Shown piece by piece: positions 1 through 7,919 of a DNA stretch of 64,000 nucleotides. Numbering within the stretch: position 1 is the first letter of the stretch; every line of letters starts with the position of its first letter. Below the pieces are notes generated by a model. That model was not told where the DNA came from, made no database searches, and saw nothing but the letters and a program-made list of their open reading frames with translations. The DNA comes from Phormidesmis sp963789215 (lineage in GTDB: Bacteria > Cyanobacteriota > Cyanobacteriia > Phormidesmidales > Phormidesmidaceae): NCBI GenBank assembly GCA_963789215.1, contig CAWBJY010000013.1, positions 62,001 through 126,000 of the forward strand, given 5' to 3'. Both the position numbers and the translations under genes were made by a program.

Positions 1-1
1 A

Positions 2-481
2 GACGAAGTGATAGAAGGTGTCAAAAGTAAAATTACTAACCTACTCAACGACAAAACTTTCATTAACTGCCTAGCCAATACCGCTGACAGCGTAGGCCCT
101 AGCGTTGCCAGCGGTAGTATTGTTGCCGTCGTAGGCGGCATTATTATGCGGGTCACGAGCGTCGTCTTTATCGATGTAGTAGCCGGTGTCTTTTTAGGTG
201 CAGGCGTCCTCTTCGCGGGAGGTGCGTTGTTCGCTAAACGGCGCAAGCTCATTCAAAAGCTAGACAGCGAGCTAGAGCGCAACCGCGATCGCTTCGAATA
301 CACCGTATCCAACCAGCTCAATGCCAAGCTCAGCGTTATCTATGAAGAGATCGATCGTAGCTTTGGCGAACTCTACGCCCATGTCGAACAAGAGCGCAGA
401 ACAATCGCGCCGCTCCTCACAAAGTTTGAGCAAATCAAGCAGTCCACCGCATCCCTGTCTAACGAAATCAACCGTTTATAG
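2..481 (+). CDS. C-terminal fragment of a membrane protein, possibly dynamin-like GTPase
   Basis: The reading frame is open to the left edge, so the N-terminus is missing. The visible part has two adjoining hydrophobic stretches (about residues 33-75 counted from the GTG at 8) that could form a membrane hairpin. A basic KRRK follows, then a long charged helical tail rich in Glu, Arg and Gln that looks coiled coil. Cyanobacterial dynamin-family GTPases end this way, with a membrane paddle followed by helices, but no GTPase motif lies inside the window, so that name is inference. A GNAT gene follows 24 bases downstream on the same strand. Confidence 0.55.
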   Translation, partial: DEVIEGVKSKITNLLNDKTFINCLANTADSVGPSVASGSIVAVVGGIIMRVTSVVFIDVVAGVFLGAGVLFAGGALFAKRRKLIQKLDSELERNRDRFEYTVSNQLNAKLSVIYEEIDRSFGELYAHVEQERRTIAPLLTKFEQIKQSTASLSNEINRL

Positions 482-504
482 AAGACTTTCACGCCGCAAA
501 CGAC

Positions 505-1062
505 ATGCCATACGCAGCAATCCGCCCGGCTGAAGTAGAAGATCTGGCTGTTTTACCTGAGATAGAGCGAGCAGCCGCAAGAGAATTCTTACCCTACGTA
601 GACTGGCTGAACGTCGAGCCTAAGCTGCTAGAAGGCTTGGTGCCGCTCAGTTTTTTACAGCAGGCCCAAACTGAACGCCGGCTGTGGGTAGCTGTGCGAG
701 ATCGCCAGGTAGTAGGCTTTGTTGTAATCAAATTTTTGATAGAGAGTTGTTTTATCGTTGAGCTAGATGTCTGCCCAGAGCACTGGAGAAAAGGTATTGG
801 CTCAGCGCTAGTTGAAGCTTGCTGCGCGAGTGCAAAAAACCATGGCTTTAGCCAAATGACGCTAACAACCTTCCGAAAAGTGCCCTGGAATATTCCGTTT
901 TATCAAGAGATAGGCTTCGCGCTGTTGGCTGCAGAAGATTGGCCGCAGGAAGTTCAGGCAATTGTCCGCCATGAAGCTAGATACGGATTTGCAATGGAAA
1001 AGCGGGCCGTGATGGCGCGATCGCTCAAGGACATACGAGCGAAGGACATGCCTAATGAGTAA
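505..1062 (+). CDS. GNAT family N-acetyltransferase
   Basis: This 185-residue protein carries the GNAT acetyl-CoA-binding signature: a beta strand ending VELDVCPEHW, then RKGIGSALVEA (the R/Q-x-x-G-x-G/A loop) at about residues 93-103. The C-terminal part contains PFYQEIGF, the usual GNAT beta-strand/helix element. The acceptor substrate cannot be told from the sequence. The start is ATG and the length is ordinary for the family. The last 8 bases overlap the queG start, so the two are probably co-transcribed and translationally coupled. Confidence 0.85.
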   Translation: MPYAAIRPAEVEDLAVLPEIERAAAREFLPYVDWLNVEPKLLEGLVPLSFLQQAQTERRLWVAVRDRQVVGFVVIKFLIESCFIVELDVCPEHWRKGIGSALVEACCASAKNHGFSQMTLTTFRKVPWNIPFYQEIGFALLAAEDWPQEVQAIVRHEARYGFAMEKRAVMARSLKDIRAKDMPNE

Positions 1063-2101
1063 CACCGCCAAGCCTCTACCAAACAGCCAGCTAGACGACC
1101 AGTTAAATGGCCAGTTAGACGGCCATTTAGACAGCCAGCTAAACAGCGAAGCCATCAAGCAAAAAGCGATCGCCCTAGGATTCCATCAAGCCGGGATTGT
1201 CAGCATCAGTCGCCCCCCCTCAACCGCAGAGCAAACGGCCAAACAGCATTTGCAGTCCTGGCTAGCAGCGGGCTACCAGGCCGATATGGACTGGATGAGC
1301 AGCCCCAAACGTCAAGACATTCGCCAGATCATGCCGAGCGCAGCGTCAGTGGTTTGCGTAGCACTCAACTATTACACCCCCCATCAGCGGCCCGCAGGCC
1401 CACAGTATGCCAAAATCTCGCGCTATGGCTGGGGGCGAGACTATCACCGCGTACTAACCAAAAAACTAAAGCAGCTAGCCCACTGGATGCAGGCGAGCGA
1501 AGCGGGCATAGAAGCGCGGCTATACGCTGACACCGGCCCAGTTCAAGACAAGTTTTGGGCGCAGCAGGCTGGGATAGGCTGGCTGGCTAAAAACGGCAAT
1601 GTCATCACCCGCAAATACGGTTCCTGGGTCTTCTTAGGAGAGATCATCACTAACCTAGCGCTCACCGCAGATCAGCCGCACAGTGCGCACTGTGGTAGCT
1701 GTACGAGATGTCTGTCGGCCTGCCCAACCCAAGCCATTCGATCGCCAGGCGTGGTTGATGCAAACCGCTGCATTGCTTACCATACAATCGAAAATAGAGC
1801 GGAAAAACTGCCAGATGCGATCGCCCAAAACCTTGAAAACTGGGTCGCCGGATGCGATATCTGCCAGGACGTTTGCCCCTGGAATCAGCGATTTTCACAA
1901 GCAACAGACGAACCGTCCTTTCAACCCTACCCTCAGAACATAGCGCCCACGCTAGAATCTCTCTCTCAAATTACTGAAGAGGATTGGAATCAACGTTTTC
2001 CAGCCTCAGCGCTGCGGCGGATAAAACCAGAGATGCTGCGGCGCAATGCCAAAGCGGCCATGCAAGCTAGCCCATTCAAGACACCCGGCAGTGAAGAATG
2101 A
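1055..2101 (+). CDS. queG: Epoxyqueuosine reductase QueG
   Basis: QueG performs the last step of queuosine synthesis, reducing epoxyqueuosine to queuosine in the anticodon of tRNAs with a GUN anticodon. It uses cobalamin and two [4Fe-4S] clusters. The protein (348 residues, normal length) has the two ferredoxin-type cysteine sets: CGSCTRCLSACP at about residues 212-223 and CDICQDVCPW near 267-276. The family's SRYGWGRDYH segment lies near residue 125. The N-terminus has an unusual low-complexity stretch built on a roughly 12-base repeat (DQLNGQLDGHLDSQLNS, about residues 14-30) that is not needed for the fold. The start overlaps the GNAT gene by 8 bases. Confidence 0.95.
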   Translation: MSNTAKPLPNSQLDDQLNGQLDGHLDSQLNSEAIKQKAIALGFHQAGIVSISRPPSTAEQTAKQHLQSWLAAGYQADMDWMSSPKRQDIRQIMPSAASVVCVALNYYTPHQRPAGPQYAKISRYGWGRDYHRVLTKKLKQLAHWMQASEAGIEARLYADTGPVQDKFWAQQAGIGWLAKNGNVITRKYGSWVFLGEIITNLALTADQPHSAHCGSCTRCLSACPTQAIRSPGVVDANRCIAYHTIENRAEKLPDAIAQNLENWVAGCDICQDVCPWNQRFSQATDEPSFQPYPQNIAPTLESLSQITEEDWNQRFPASALRRIKPEMLRRNAKAAMQASPFKTPGSEE

Positions 2102-2164
2102 TATGGTCACAGATGGGTTTTGTTTTTCTCATAAAACGCCCGTCGAACATACAGGGCTATAGCA

Positions 2165-2779
2165 ATGGCAGTCGAGAAGAGTCCTGATAAAGACTTATCC
2201 AAAGGTAAATGGGCAGGGTTAGTTGAAAACATTAGGCTAATTGCGATCGCACTTATCATCGCAGCCGTCGTCAGAATCTTTATCGCCGAACCCCGCTACA
2301 TCCCTTCACCTTCAATGGTGCCAACCCTGTCCGTAGGCGATCGCCTGCTAGTCGACAAAATCTCGTACCATATCCACACGCCAGAACCTGGCGACATCGT
2401 TGTCTTCGAGCCACCGCCACAGCTTCAAGAATACGGTTACTCCGCCAGTCAAGCCTTCATCAAAAGAGTCATCGGCCTACCGGGTCAAACCGTACAGGTC
2501 AGCCAAGGCAGAGTATTAGTAGACGGAGAGCCGCTCACAGAACCCTACATCCTAGAATCTCCTCAGTACGAAATGCCTGCTGTACAAACGCCCCCCAACA
2601 GCTTGTTTGTCATGGGAGACAACCGCAACGACAGCAACGACTCCCATGTATGGGGCTTTTTACCCACCGATAACGTCATTGGAAAAGCCGCCTTTCGCTT
2701 TTGGCCCTGGTCGCGAGCAGGCTCCTTTAAGCCACAAACTTTAGATAGTGCAGCAGCTCCGCAGTCACTTCAGGAGTAA
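2165..2779 (+). CDS. lepB: Signal peptidase I
   Basis: Type I signal peptidase, which removes signal peptides from exported proteins at the outer face of the cytoplasmic or thylakoid membrane. A single N-terminal membrane segment (about residues 20-40) precedes the catalytic serine in PSPSMVPTL (Ser near residue 50). The general-base lysine is in KRVIGLPG (near 100), and the conserved GDNRNDSNDSHVWG box lies near 151. The 204-residue length fits the family. Its 3' end overlaps the convergent HhH gene by 53 bases. Confidence 0.95.
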   Translation: MAVEKSPDKDLSKGKWAGLVENIRLIAIALIIAAVVRIFIAEPRYIPSPSMVPTLSVGDRLLVDKISYHIHTPEPGDIVVFEPPPQLQEYGYSASQAFIKRVIGLPGQTVQVSQGRVLVDGEPLTEPYILESPQYEMPAVQTPPNSLFVMGDNRNDSNDSHVWGFLPTDNVIGKAAFRFWPWSRAGSFKPQTLDSAAAPQSLQE

Positions 2780-3257
2780 GCCGAAGGCGCTGCTGTAAAT
2801 CGGCTAGGTCTTTGTAAGGCCCGTTTCTTCGATAGTGAATAATCGCCCGGCTCAAAAAAGGGTCGATAGTAGGAACCGTTGCTAATTGCGCAGCGCTAGC
2901 CGCATTTACATCAATCGCCATTGGCTCTAGCCGTTCGGGCGCGTAGTAGCAAAACTGAAGAATGGCCGTCCATGCCTGAATTTGCTGAGGTCGTACAGCC
3001 AGCGCCGCCGCTACCTCTTCAATACAGCTAAAAGACAGCCCAGACTGCGTTAGCCCAACCAGACTGCGCGCCTGATGAATAGAAATACCCGGTAGTCTCA
3101 GCCAATCGTCTACAGAAGCAGTATTGGCATCTATACAAACGCCCCACTCCGCAGCCAAAGCCAGTTCATCAAAAGACTGAAAGCGATAGTAGGGCTCCTG
3201 CTGCAAGCGGCGGCGCAGCGGATGAATTTTAGCTTGGGCAAGCCACTTCTTCAGCAT
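2727..3257 (-). CDS. Helix-hairpin-helix (ComEA-like) protein
   Basis: A 176-residue protein with two helix-hairpin-helix units. One is around residues 42-70 (IDANTASVDDWLRLPGIS). The second, in the C-terminal third, is IDVNAASAAQLATVPTIDPFLS followed by YKDLADLQ, which resembles the ComEA/type II secretion HhH repeat that binds DNA non-specifically. There is no clear signal peptide, so a ComEA role in DNA uptake is not established. The stop end overlaps the last 53 bases of lepB on the other strand. It lies downstream of the TM2/SHOCT gene on the same strand. Confidence 0.75.
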   Translation of the reverse strand: MLKKWLAQAKIHPLRRRLQQEPYYRFQSFDELALAAEWGVCIDANTASVDDWLRLPGISIHQARSLVGLTQSGLSFSCIEEVAAALAVRPQQIQAWTAILQFCYYAPERLEPMAIDVNAASAAQLATVPTIDPFLSRAIIHYRRNGPYKDLADLQQRLRLTPEVTAELLHYLKFVA

Positions 3258-3264
3258 ATGCAGC

Positions 3265-3296
3265 CTTCTCTATCACCTAACTTCTCTATCACCTAA
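3265..3296. repeat. 16-bp perfect tandem duplication across a stop codon
   Basis: CTTCTCTATCACCTAA occurs twice head to tail (3265-3280 and 3281-3296). The second copy covers the TGA stop (minus strand, 3289-3291) of the TM2/SHOCT gene. Confidence 0.95.
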
Positions 3297-3804
3297 TTTG
3301 ATCCAGCAGCTTACGGCGCTTTTGCTCAAACTCATACTCCGTAATCAACCCTTCTTTCCGCAGCTGATCCAACTCTCTAATCACCGCAGCCGGATTCGCA
3401 CCGGCAGAATCTGTTGAATCACGCTCTGTTGAATCACGCTCTAAAGGCTGTATTTTAAGCGCTTTCTGAATAGTCTGCGCCCGAGCGTTAGAAGATTGAG
3501 CTAGCCCGGCTACTGCGCTCAAGGTTTTACTAGCAGCTGGAAACTTAGCACTGAAGTCTTCATCATTTTGACTGATATACCAAAGCCCTTCGAGGCAGCA
3601 AGCAACTTTAGGCAGGCCGGTCGGGGCCAAAACCAAGTAAACAATCCCCCACAGATACTGACCCAAATAAAACTTGTGTATCCAGGCAACCGGTAAGGGA
3701 ACAGGCAACGCACCGGCGAAAGCTAGCGCGATCGCTACTTTACGACTTCTGTTAGCATCCACGTCAGGAGAACCTTCTATCGTTTTATGAGCGGTTGACA
3801 TCAA
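3289..3804 (-). CDS. TM2 (NINE) domain membrane protein with C-terminal SHOCT motif
   Basis: 171 residues. The region from about 25 to 85 has the TM2 pattern seen in cyanobacteria: a hydrophobic segment, then HKFYLGQYLWGIVYLVL, then EGLWYISQ. The last 27 residues (LDQLRKEGLITEYEFEQKRR) match the SHOCT short C-terminal oligomerisation motif. The function is not known. The linker contains a perfect 15-bp in-frame tandem repeat coding for RDSTE-RDSTD. The stop codon lies in a second, 16-bp tandem duplication. Confidence 0.8.
   Translation of the reverse strand: MMSTAHKTIEGSPDVDANRSRKVAIALAFAGALPVPLPVAWIHKFYLGQYLWGIVYLVLAPTGLPKVACCLEGLWYISQNDEDFSAKFPAASKTLSAVAGLAQSSNARAQTIQKALKIQPLERDSTERDSTDSAGANPAAVIRELDQLRKEGLITEYEFEQKRRKLLDQIR
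3411..3440. repeat. 15-bp in-frame tandem duplication
   Basis: CTGTTGAATCACGCT occurs twice in a row inside the TM2/SHOCT gene. It encodes a repeated RDSTE/D pentapeptide in the linker. Confidence 0.95.
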
Positions 3805-3982
3805 ACTATTTGGCCCTACAAAAGCCAGAGCTTACAGAGGTGAAATTGACATTCGAGCCATAGGAATGGGCATTTTAGGGAGTAACGATCTGAACAGACC
3901 GTAGGCTTATCCAAACGCCACATCGGTAAATTTAGTGGTATCAACGGTTCAATGACTTCCCTTCGTAGCGCTACTTTTCTGC

Positions 3983-5008
3983 ATGTCAAAAGCTGAACTT
4001 TTTGCTGAATTGACCAATTTAGTCGATGTTGATCCGTTTGCGCTATTGGGTGTTTCGGTCAGCGCTGACGAAAAGCGGATTGCGAAGCGCTACCGGCAGG
4101 TTGCTAAATTTTTACATCCAGATGCAATGGCCTCGTTGCACGGTGCAGAATTTGCGCCGCTACCGTCTGAGCAAGAGCTAGAGCCCAAAGTAGCAGCAGC
4201 AGTCATCGCCCGTATTGTAAACCCGTCTTACCAAAAGCTCAAACAAGAAAAAGGTCGGCAAGCAGCCTTGTCCACGCTGCGATTTCGAGTTAGGCGACTA
4301 GCTCGCACCGAAAAGCTAGTACCCACCTTCGAATATGCTCGGCAGCTCTCAGAAGTAGAAGATAACCAGGTGGATATCTTCTACGAACAAGCGCTCTCGC
4401 GTTTAGCTGAAGCTCAGTTTCAGTCTTTAGCTGGAATGCACACAACCGCACTAGAGATCTGTCAGCTAAACCTGGTTTTTCTCCATCGCAAGCTAGAAAC
4501 TAGCGTTATCAGACCCAAGCGAGCTGGGCTAATGACTAACGTGGTAACCCCAACAGCAGCGGTCGCCCACACCAAACCTATTGCACAGCCCAAACTCAAC
4601 CCAGAGAGCGATAACAGCACCTCGCCCGCAGCACCAGACAAAAACGCAGAAGCGCCCGAAGTTGACTACGCGCGGAAACACACAGCCAGAGCAAAAGCGT
4701 ACCTAAACCAAGAAAAGTACGAAATGGCCGTGCAAGAATTAAGAGAAGCCTTAAAAATTGCGCCACAGAGTCCAGAAATCCACTCTATGATCGGCCAGGC
4801 ATACTACAAACAAAAGCTCTCAGGCATGGCAAAAGCCCACTTTAGGCAAGCCCTAAAGCTAAAACCAACGCACAAAGTAGCTAGAAAGTACGGTCAGATG
4901 CTGGGTTTAGCAGTACCTACTGCCAGCATCGCTAAAGATAAATTGAAAGGAACAGACCCAGCTGAATCGACCAAAAAGCCGTGGCTGGGCAGACTGCTAC
5001 ATCGCTAA
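3983..5008 (+). CDS. DnaJ-domain protein with TPR repeats
   Basis: 341 residues. The N-terminus is a J domain: DPFALLGVSVSADEKRIAKRYR followed by FLHPD at about residues 45-49, giving the HPD tripeptide that stimulates Hsp70 ATPase. A long middle linker rich in Ala, Pro and Thr leads to at least two TPR units (about residues 230-305: ARAKAYLNQEKYEMAVQEL and IHSMIGQAYYKQKLSGMAKA). It is therefore a co-chaperone-like scaffold; partners are unknown. The stop codon is inside a perfect 15-bp tandem duplication. Confidence 0.85.
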   Translation: MSKAELFAELTNLVDVDPFALLGVSVSADEKRIAKRYRQVAKFLHPDAMASLHGAEFAPLPSEQELEPKVAAAVIARIVNPSYQKLKQEKGRQAALSTLRFRVRRLARTEKLVPTFEYARQLSEVEDNQVDIFYEQALSRLAEAQFQSLAGMHTTALEICQLNLVFLHRKLETSVIRPKRAGLMTNVVTPTAAVAHTKPIAQPKLNPESDNSTSPAAPDKNAEAPEVDYARKHTARAKAYLNQEKYEMAVQELREALKIAPQSPEIHSMIGQAYYKQKLSGMAKAHFRQALKLKPTHKVARKYGQMLGLAVPTASIAKDKLKGTDPAESTKKPWLGRLLHR

Positions 5009-5033
5009 ATATCTCAGGGCTAAATATCTCAGG
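5004..5033. repeat. 15-bp perfect tandem duplication across a stop codon
   Basis: GCTAAATATCTCAGG is repeated head to tail. The first copy contains the TAA stop of the DnaJ-TPR gene. Confidence 0.95.
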
Positions 5034-5194
5034 CAAGCTATAGAATTTAGCGCCATTAAAGCTGGTCATCAAAGTCGGGTGAGGATATCTCACCTTTGCG
5101 ATCGCCCTGGCAAAATTTTACGCTGTAGCAGTAAGTTGAAAGTAGTATTCACTGTGAGCTGGCGTTAGGCCGGTGTTTGGGAGTAGTAGAACTC

Positions 5195-5512
5195 ATGGGA
5201 ATGTTTGATTCAGACCTAGTGCAGCAGGAAGCAACGCAGCTATTTCAGGACTACCAAAACCTGATGAAGCTCGGCGGCAACTATGGCAAATTTGACCTAA
5301 AAGGGAAAAAAATATTCATCGAACAGATGGAATCTGTGATGGATCGCTACCGCATTTTTATGAAGCGATTCGAACTCTCTGAAGACTTTATGGCCAAAAT
5401 GACCATGGAGCAGCTAAAGACACAGCTCAGTCAGTTTGGCACCAATCCACAGCAGATGTTCGAGCAGATGAACCAGACGCTAGAGCGAATGAAGTCCGAG
5501 CTGAAAGAGTAA
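5195..5512 (+). CDS. DUF1825 family protein
   Basis: A 105-residue, highly charged, mostly helical soluble protein whose sequence from MGMFDSD onward (KKIFIEQMESVMDRYRIFMKRFELSEDF) matches the cyanobacterial DUF1825 family. Its function is unknown. A TTG at 5177 would extend it by six residues, but the ATG at 5195 gives the family's usual N-terminus. The gene ends only four bases before the convergent penicillin-binding protein gene. Confidence 0.85.
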   Translation: MGMFDSDLVQQEATQLFQDYQNLMKLGGNYGKFDLKGKKIFIEQMESVMDRYRIFMKRFELSEDFMAKMTMEQLKTQLSQFGTNPQQMFEQMNQTLERMKSELKE

Positions 5513-5516
5513 GCTT

Positions 5517-7493
5517 TCAGCTAATCAGGTAGCTAAACAAATTACGAGCGTAAGCTACGAAGTACGGACGAATGAACTCACCCGGCGAACGGAAATTCTC
5601 CACTGGCTCGTCGCGCAGCGCCTGAACCATAAAGCTTTGCCAGATAGGAGCCGCATAGCCGCCGCCCGTTGCCCCTCTACCCAGAGGCCGGTTGTCATCA
5701 TTTCCAACCCACACAGCCGTCGCGAGCTGAGGCACATAGCCCACAAACCAAACATCTTTTTGGTCGTCAGTAGTGCCCGTTTTACCCGCAGCCGGACGAC
5801 CGATAGCAGCGTTGGTTGCGGTTCCCTGTGTAATCACACCTTGCAGCACGTCTGTAAGCGCAGCGCTAGCCCAAGGATCGAGCACTAGCTGGGGCTTAGG
5901 TGTGTTATCCAAAATGATATTGCCGTTACTATCGGTAACCTGCATAATCAGCGTTGGCTCCGAATGCCAGCCATAGTTAGCAAAAGTAGCATAGGCACCT
6001 GCTAGCTCTAGCGGGGTCAGCCCCCCTGAGCCCAAGGGCAGTGAAATCACAGGGTCGATTGGACTCTTGATGCCTAGCGTACGAGCAATCTCTACGATTC
6101 GATTAATGCCAACCGCCTGGCCTAACTTGACGGCTGGAATGTTGCGAGAAGTCTCTAACGCTTTGCGCAGCGTAATATTGCCCATAAAGGACTTATCGTA
6201 GTTTCCGGGCGTGTAGTAGTTATAGCCATCTGGATAGGTAACCGCCGAATCGTTAATGATGCTATTAGGCGTGTATTTGCCAGAGGCAAACGCCGCATAG
6301 TAAACAAAAGGCTTAAAAGCAGAGCCAGGCTGGCGTCTAGACTGCACGGCTCGGTTGTACTGACTAGCTTTGTAGTCTACGCCGCCAACCAGCGCCTTTA
6401 CGAAGTGAGTCCGGGGATCGACCGCCACTAGAGCAATTTGATCGGCATAGGCACCCCCGCCAAAGAAACGGTAGTAGCTATCGATAACGGTATCTTCTGC
6501 AATCTTCTGCATGTTCAGATCAACCGTAGTCTGAATCCGCATCCCGCCTTTAGCCATCGCCTCCGCACCAAACTGATCGGTTAGCTCCTTCATCACCGCA
6601 TCGGTTATGTAGGGAGCCTGACTAGAGCGAAAAGACGTAATTTCGCCCAGACGAATTGGCTGCGCCTTCGCCTGTTCTAGATCTTCGGGCGTAATCCAGT
6701 CGAGCTGACGCATTCGGTTAAGCACCAGCGCTTGGCGACCTTTTGCCGTCTCGTAGTCAACAAAAGGGCTGAACCCCTCGGGAGCCTGAATCAGGCCCGC
6801 CATCATCGCCGACTCGGCCAGCGTCAGGTCTTTAGCCGACTTATTAAAGTAGCTTTGGGCCGCCGTTTGAACGCCGTAGGTGTTGTGCCCCCAGTAAACC
6901 TGGTTGAGATACAGCTGCAAAATCTCGTCTTTGTCGAAGATTTGCTCAATGCGCATGGCGAGCACTACCTCTACCAGCTTCCGGCTGACGGTGCGCTCTG
7001 GAGAGAGAAAAAGGTTTTTCACCAGCTGCATGGTGATAGTAGAGCCGCCCTGCACCGTCTCTCCGGCGCTAAAGTTCGCGAGAAAGGCTCGGCCAATACC
7101 GCTAGGATTAATGCCGTTGTGAGTATAGAAGTAGCTGTCCTCGATAGCCAGCACGGCTCGCTTAAGCGTCGGATTAATTTCGTCGAAGTCTACAACTTCG
7201 CGGTTGGCCTCATCGTGGACGCTATCTAGCAGGGTGCCTTTGATGTCGTAGACGTAGCTAGTTTCTGAAGGGATATAGTTACGCAAGACGCGAACATCGG
7301 GCAAATTTCGAAAGCTAATCGCGAGTCCTACCAGGCCACCAGCAACTACGGAGCTACCCAGCATCGTTACGGTTAGCAGCGTCGTAGCGCCAATTTGGCC
7401 AACTTCTTGAATGTATCGAAGGACTTCGGGCGATCGCCTGGGTGCGTTGATTCTACGGCGGCGCTGAACTTTGCGGTAGGTATTAGAAGACAC
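5517..7493 (-). CDS. Penicillin-binding protein 1A (transglycosylase/transpeptidase)
   Basis: Bifunctional class A PBP that polymerises glycan strands and cross-links peptidoglycan outside the plasma membrane. A basic N-terminus (RRRRINAPRR) precedes one membrane segment (about residues 32-60). The GT51 domain has EDSYFYTHNG near residue 117 (catalytic Glu), GGSTITMQLVKN, and the family's YLNQVYWG. The transpeptidase domain has the SAFK tetrad near residue 388, SRN near 443 and KTGTT near 571. Length 658 is normal. The start codon is GTG. It is transcribed divergently from tyrS over a 426-base gap. Confidence 0.93.
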   Translation of the reverse strand: MSSNTYRKVQRRRRINAPRRSPEVLRYIQEVGQIGATTLLTVTMLGSSVVAGGLVGLAISFRNLPDVRVLRNYIPSETSYVYDIKGTLLDSVHDEANREVVDFDEINPTLKRAVLAIEDSYFYTHNGINPSGIGRAFLANFSAGETVQGGSTITMQLVKNLFLSPERTVSRKLVEVVLAMRIEQIFDKDEILQLYLNQVYWGHNTYGVQTAAQSYFNKSAKDLTLAESAMMAGLIQAPEGFSPFVDYETAKGRQALVLNRMRQLDWITPEDLEQAKAQPIRLGEITSFRSSQAPYITDAVMKELTDQFGAEAMAKGGMRIQTTVDLNMQKIAEDTVIDSYYRFFGGGAYADQIALVAVDPRTHFVKALVGGVDYKASQYNRAVQSRRQPGSAFKPFVYYAAFASGKYTPNSIINDSAVTYPDGYNYYTPGNYDKSFMGNITLRKALETSRNIPAVKLGQAVGINRIVEIARTLGIKSPIDPVISLPLGSGGLTPLELAGAYATFANYGWHSEPTLIMQVTDSNGNIILDNTPKPQLVLDPWASAALTDVLQGVITQGTATNAAIGRPAAGKTGTTDDQKDVWFVGYVPQLATAVWVGNDDNRPLGRGATGGGYAAPIWQSFMVQALRDEPVENFRSPGEFIRPYFVAYARNLFSYLIS

Positions 7494-7680
7494 GGGCAGG
7501 CGGGCGTTCCTAGCTTAAGGGGAAATTAAAATCGAGCTAAACGGCGAACTCTCCGCTGCATAGGGACTCTACACAAATTAAGGAAAGTTAATACGAACGA
7601 GTGTGACCAAATCGGCGTAGATAATTAACAGTCTAAGAGCAGAATTCTGGCTAGTGTATATCTTCTATGTCAGGTTGAGT

Positions 7681-7750
7681 CTGGCCAAAGGTCAGTTTTT
7701 GCCGAGTTATCCCGTCAATATAGAGGATATCTGGCTAATGTCCAGTTTTT
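7681..7750. promoter_or_regulatory. Pair of imperfect 20-bp direct repeats
   Basis: CTGGCCAAAGGTCAGTTTTT (7681-7700) and CTGGCTAATGTCCAGTTTTT (7731-7750) start exactly 50 bases apart. Each is also a weak dyad (CTGG...CAG). They could be paired operator sites for PBP1A or tyrS. Function is inferred only from position. Confidence 0.35.
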
Positions 7751-7791
7751 ATTTTGGGCATTGGTCAAGATCAAGGAGCGATCGGCACTTA

Positions 7792-7826
7792 AAAAATCGG
7801 CAAAAGATCGGCTTGAACCGATTTTT
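7792..7826. other. 9-bp inverted repeat in the tyrS leader
   Basis: AAAAATCGG (7792-7800) pairs with CCGATTTTT (7818-7826), with a 17-base loop. The T-rich right arm makes it terminator-like on the plus strand, about 95 bases before tyrS. It may be an attenuator or simply an AT-rich stem. Confidence 0.35.
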
Positions 7827-7919
7827 CTAGCCTTCTTGAGTTTTGCCAATCGCCTATCCGACCATTCACGCGTAGCGCTACACTGACAAAACTAACAACG
7901 CTATTGTCCATTCGCCTCC

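Larger units (their letters stand above)
7494..7919. other. Divergent intergenic region, PBP1A and tyrS
   Basis: This 426-base gap carries the promoters of two divergent genes. I see no RNA gene. It contains two copies of a CTGGC-containing 20-mer 50 bases apart (7681-7700 and 7731-7750), and a 9-bp inverted repeat at 7792-7826 nearer tyrS, both listed separately. No clear -35/-10 pair could be chosen. Confidence 0.5.
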
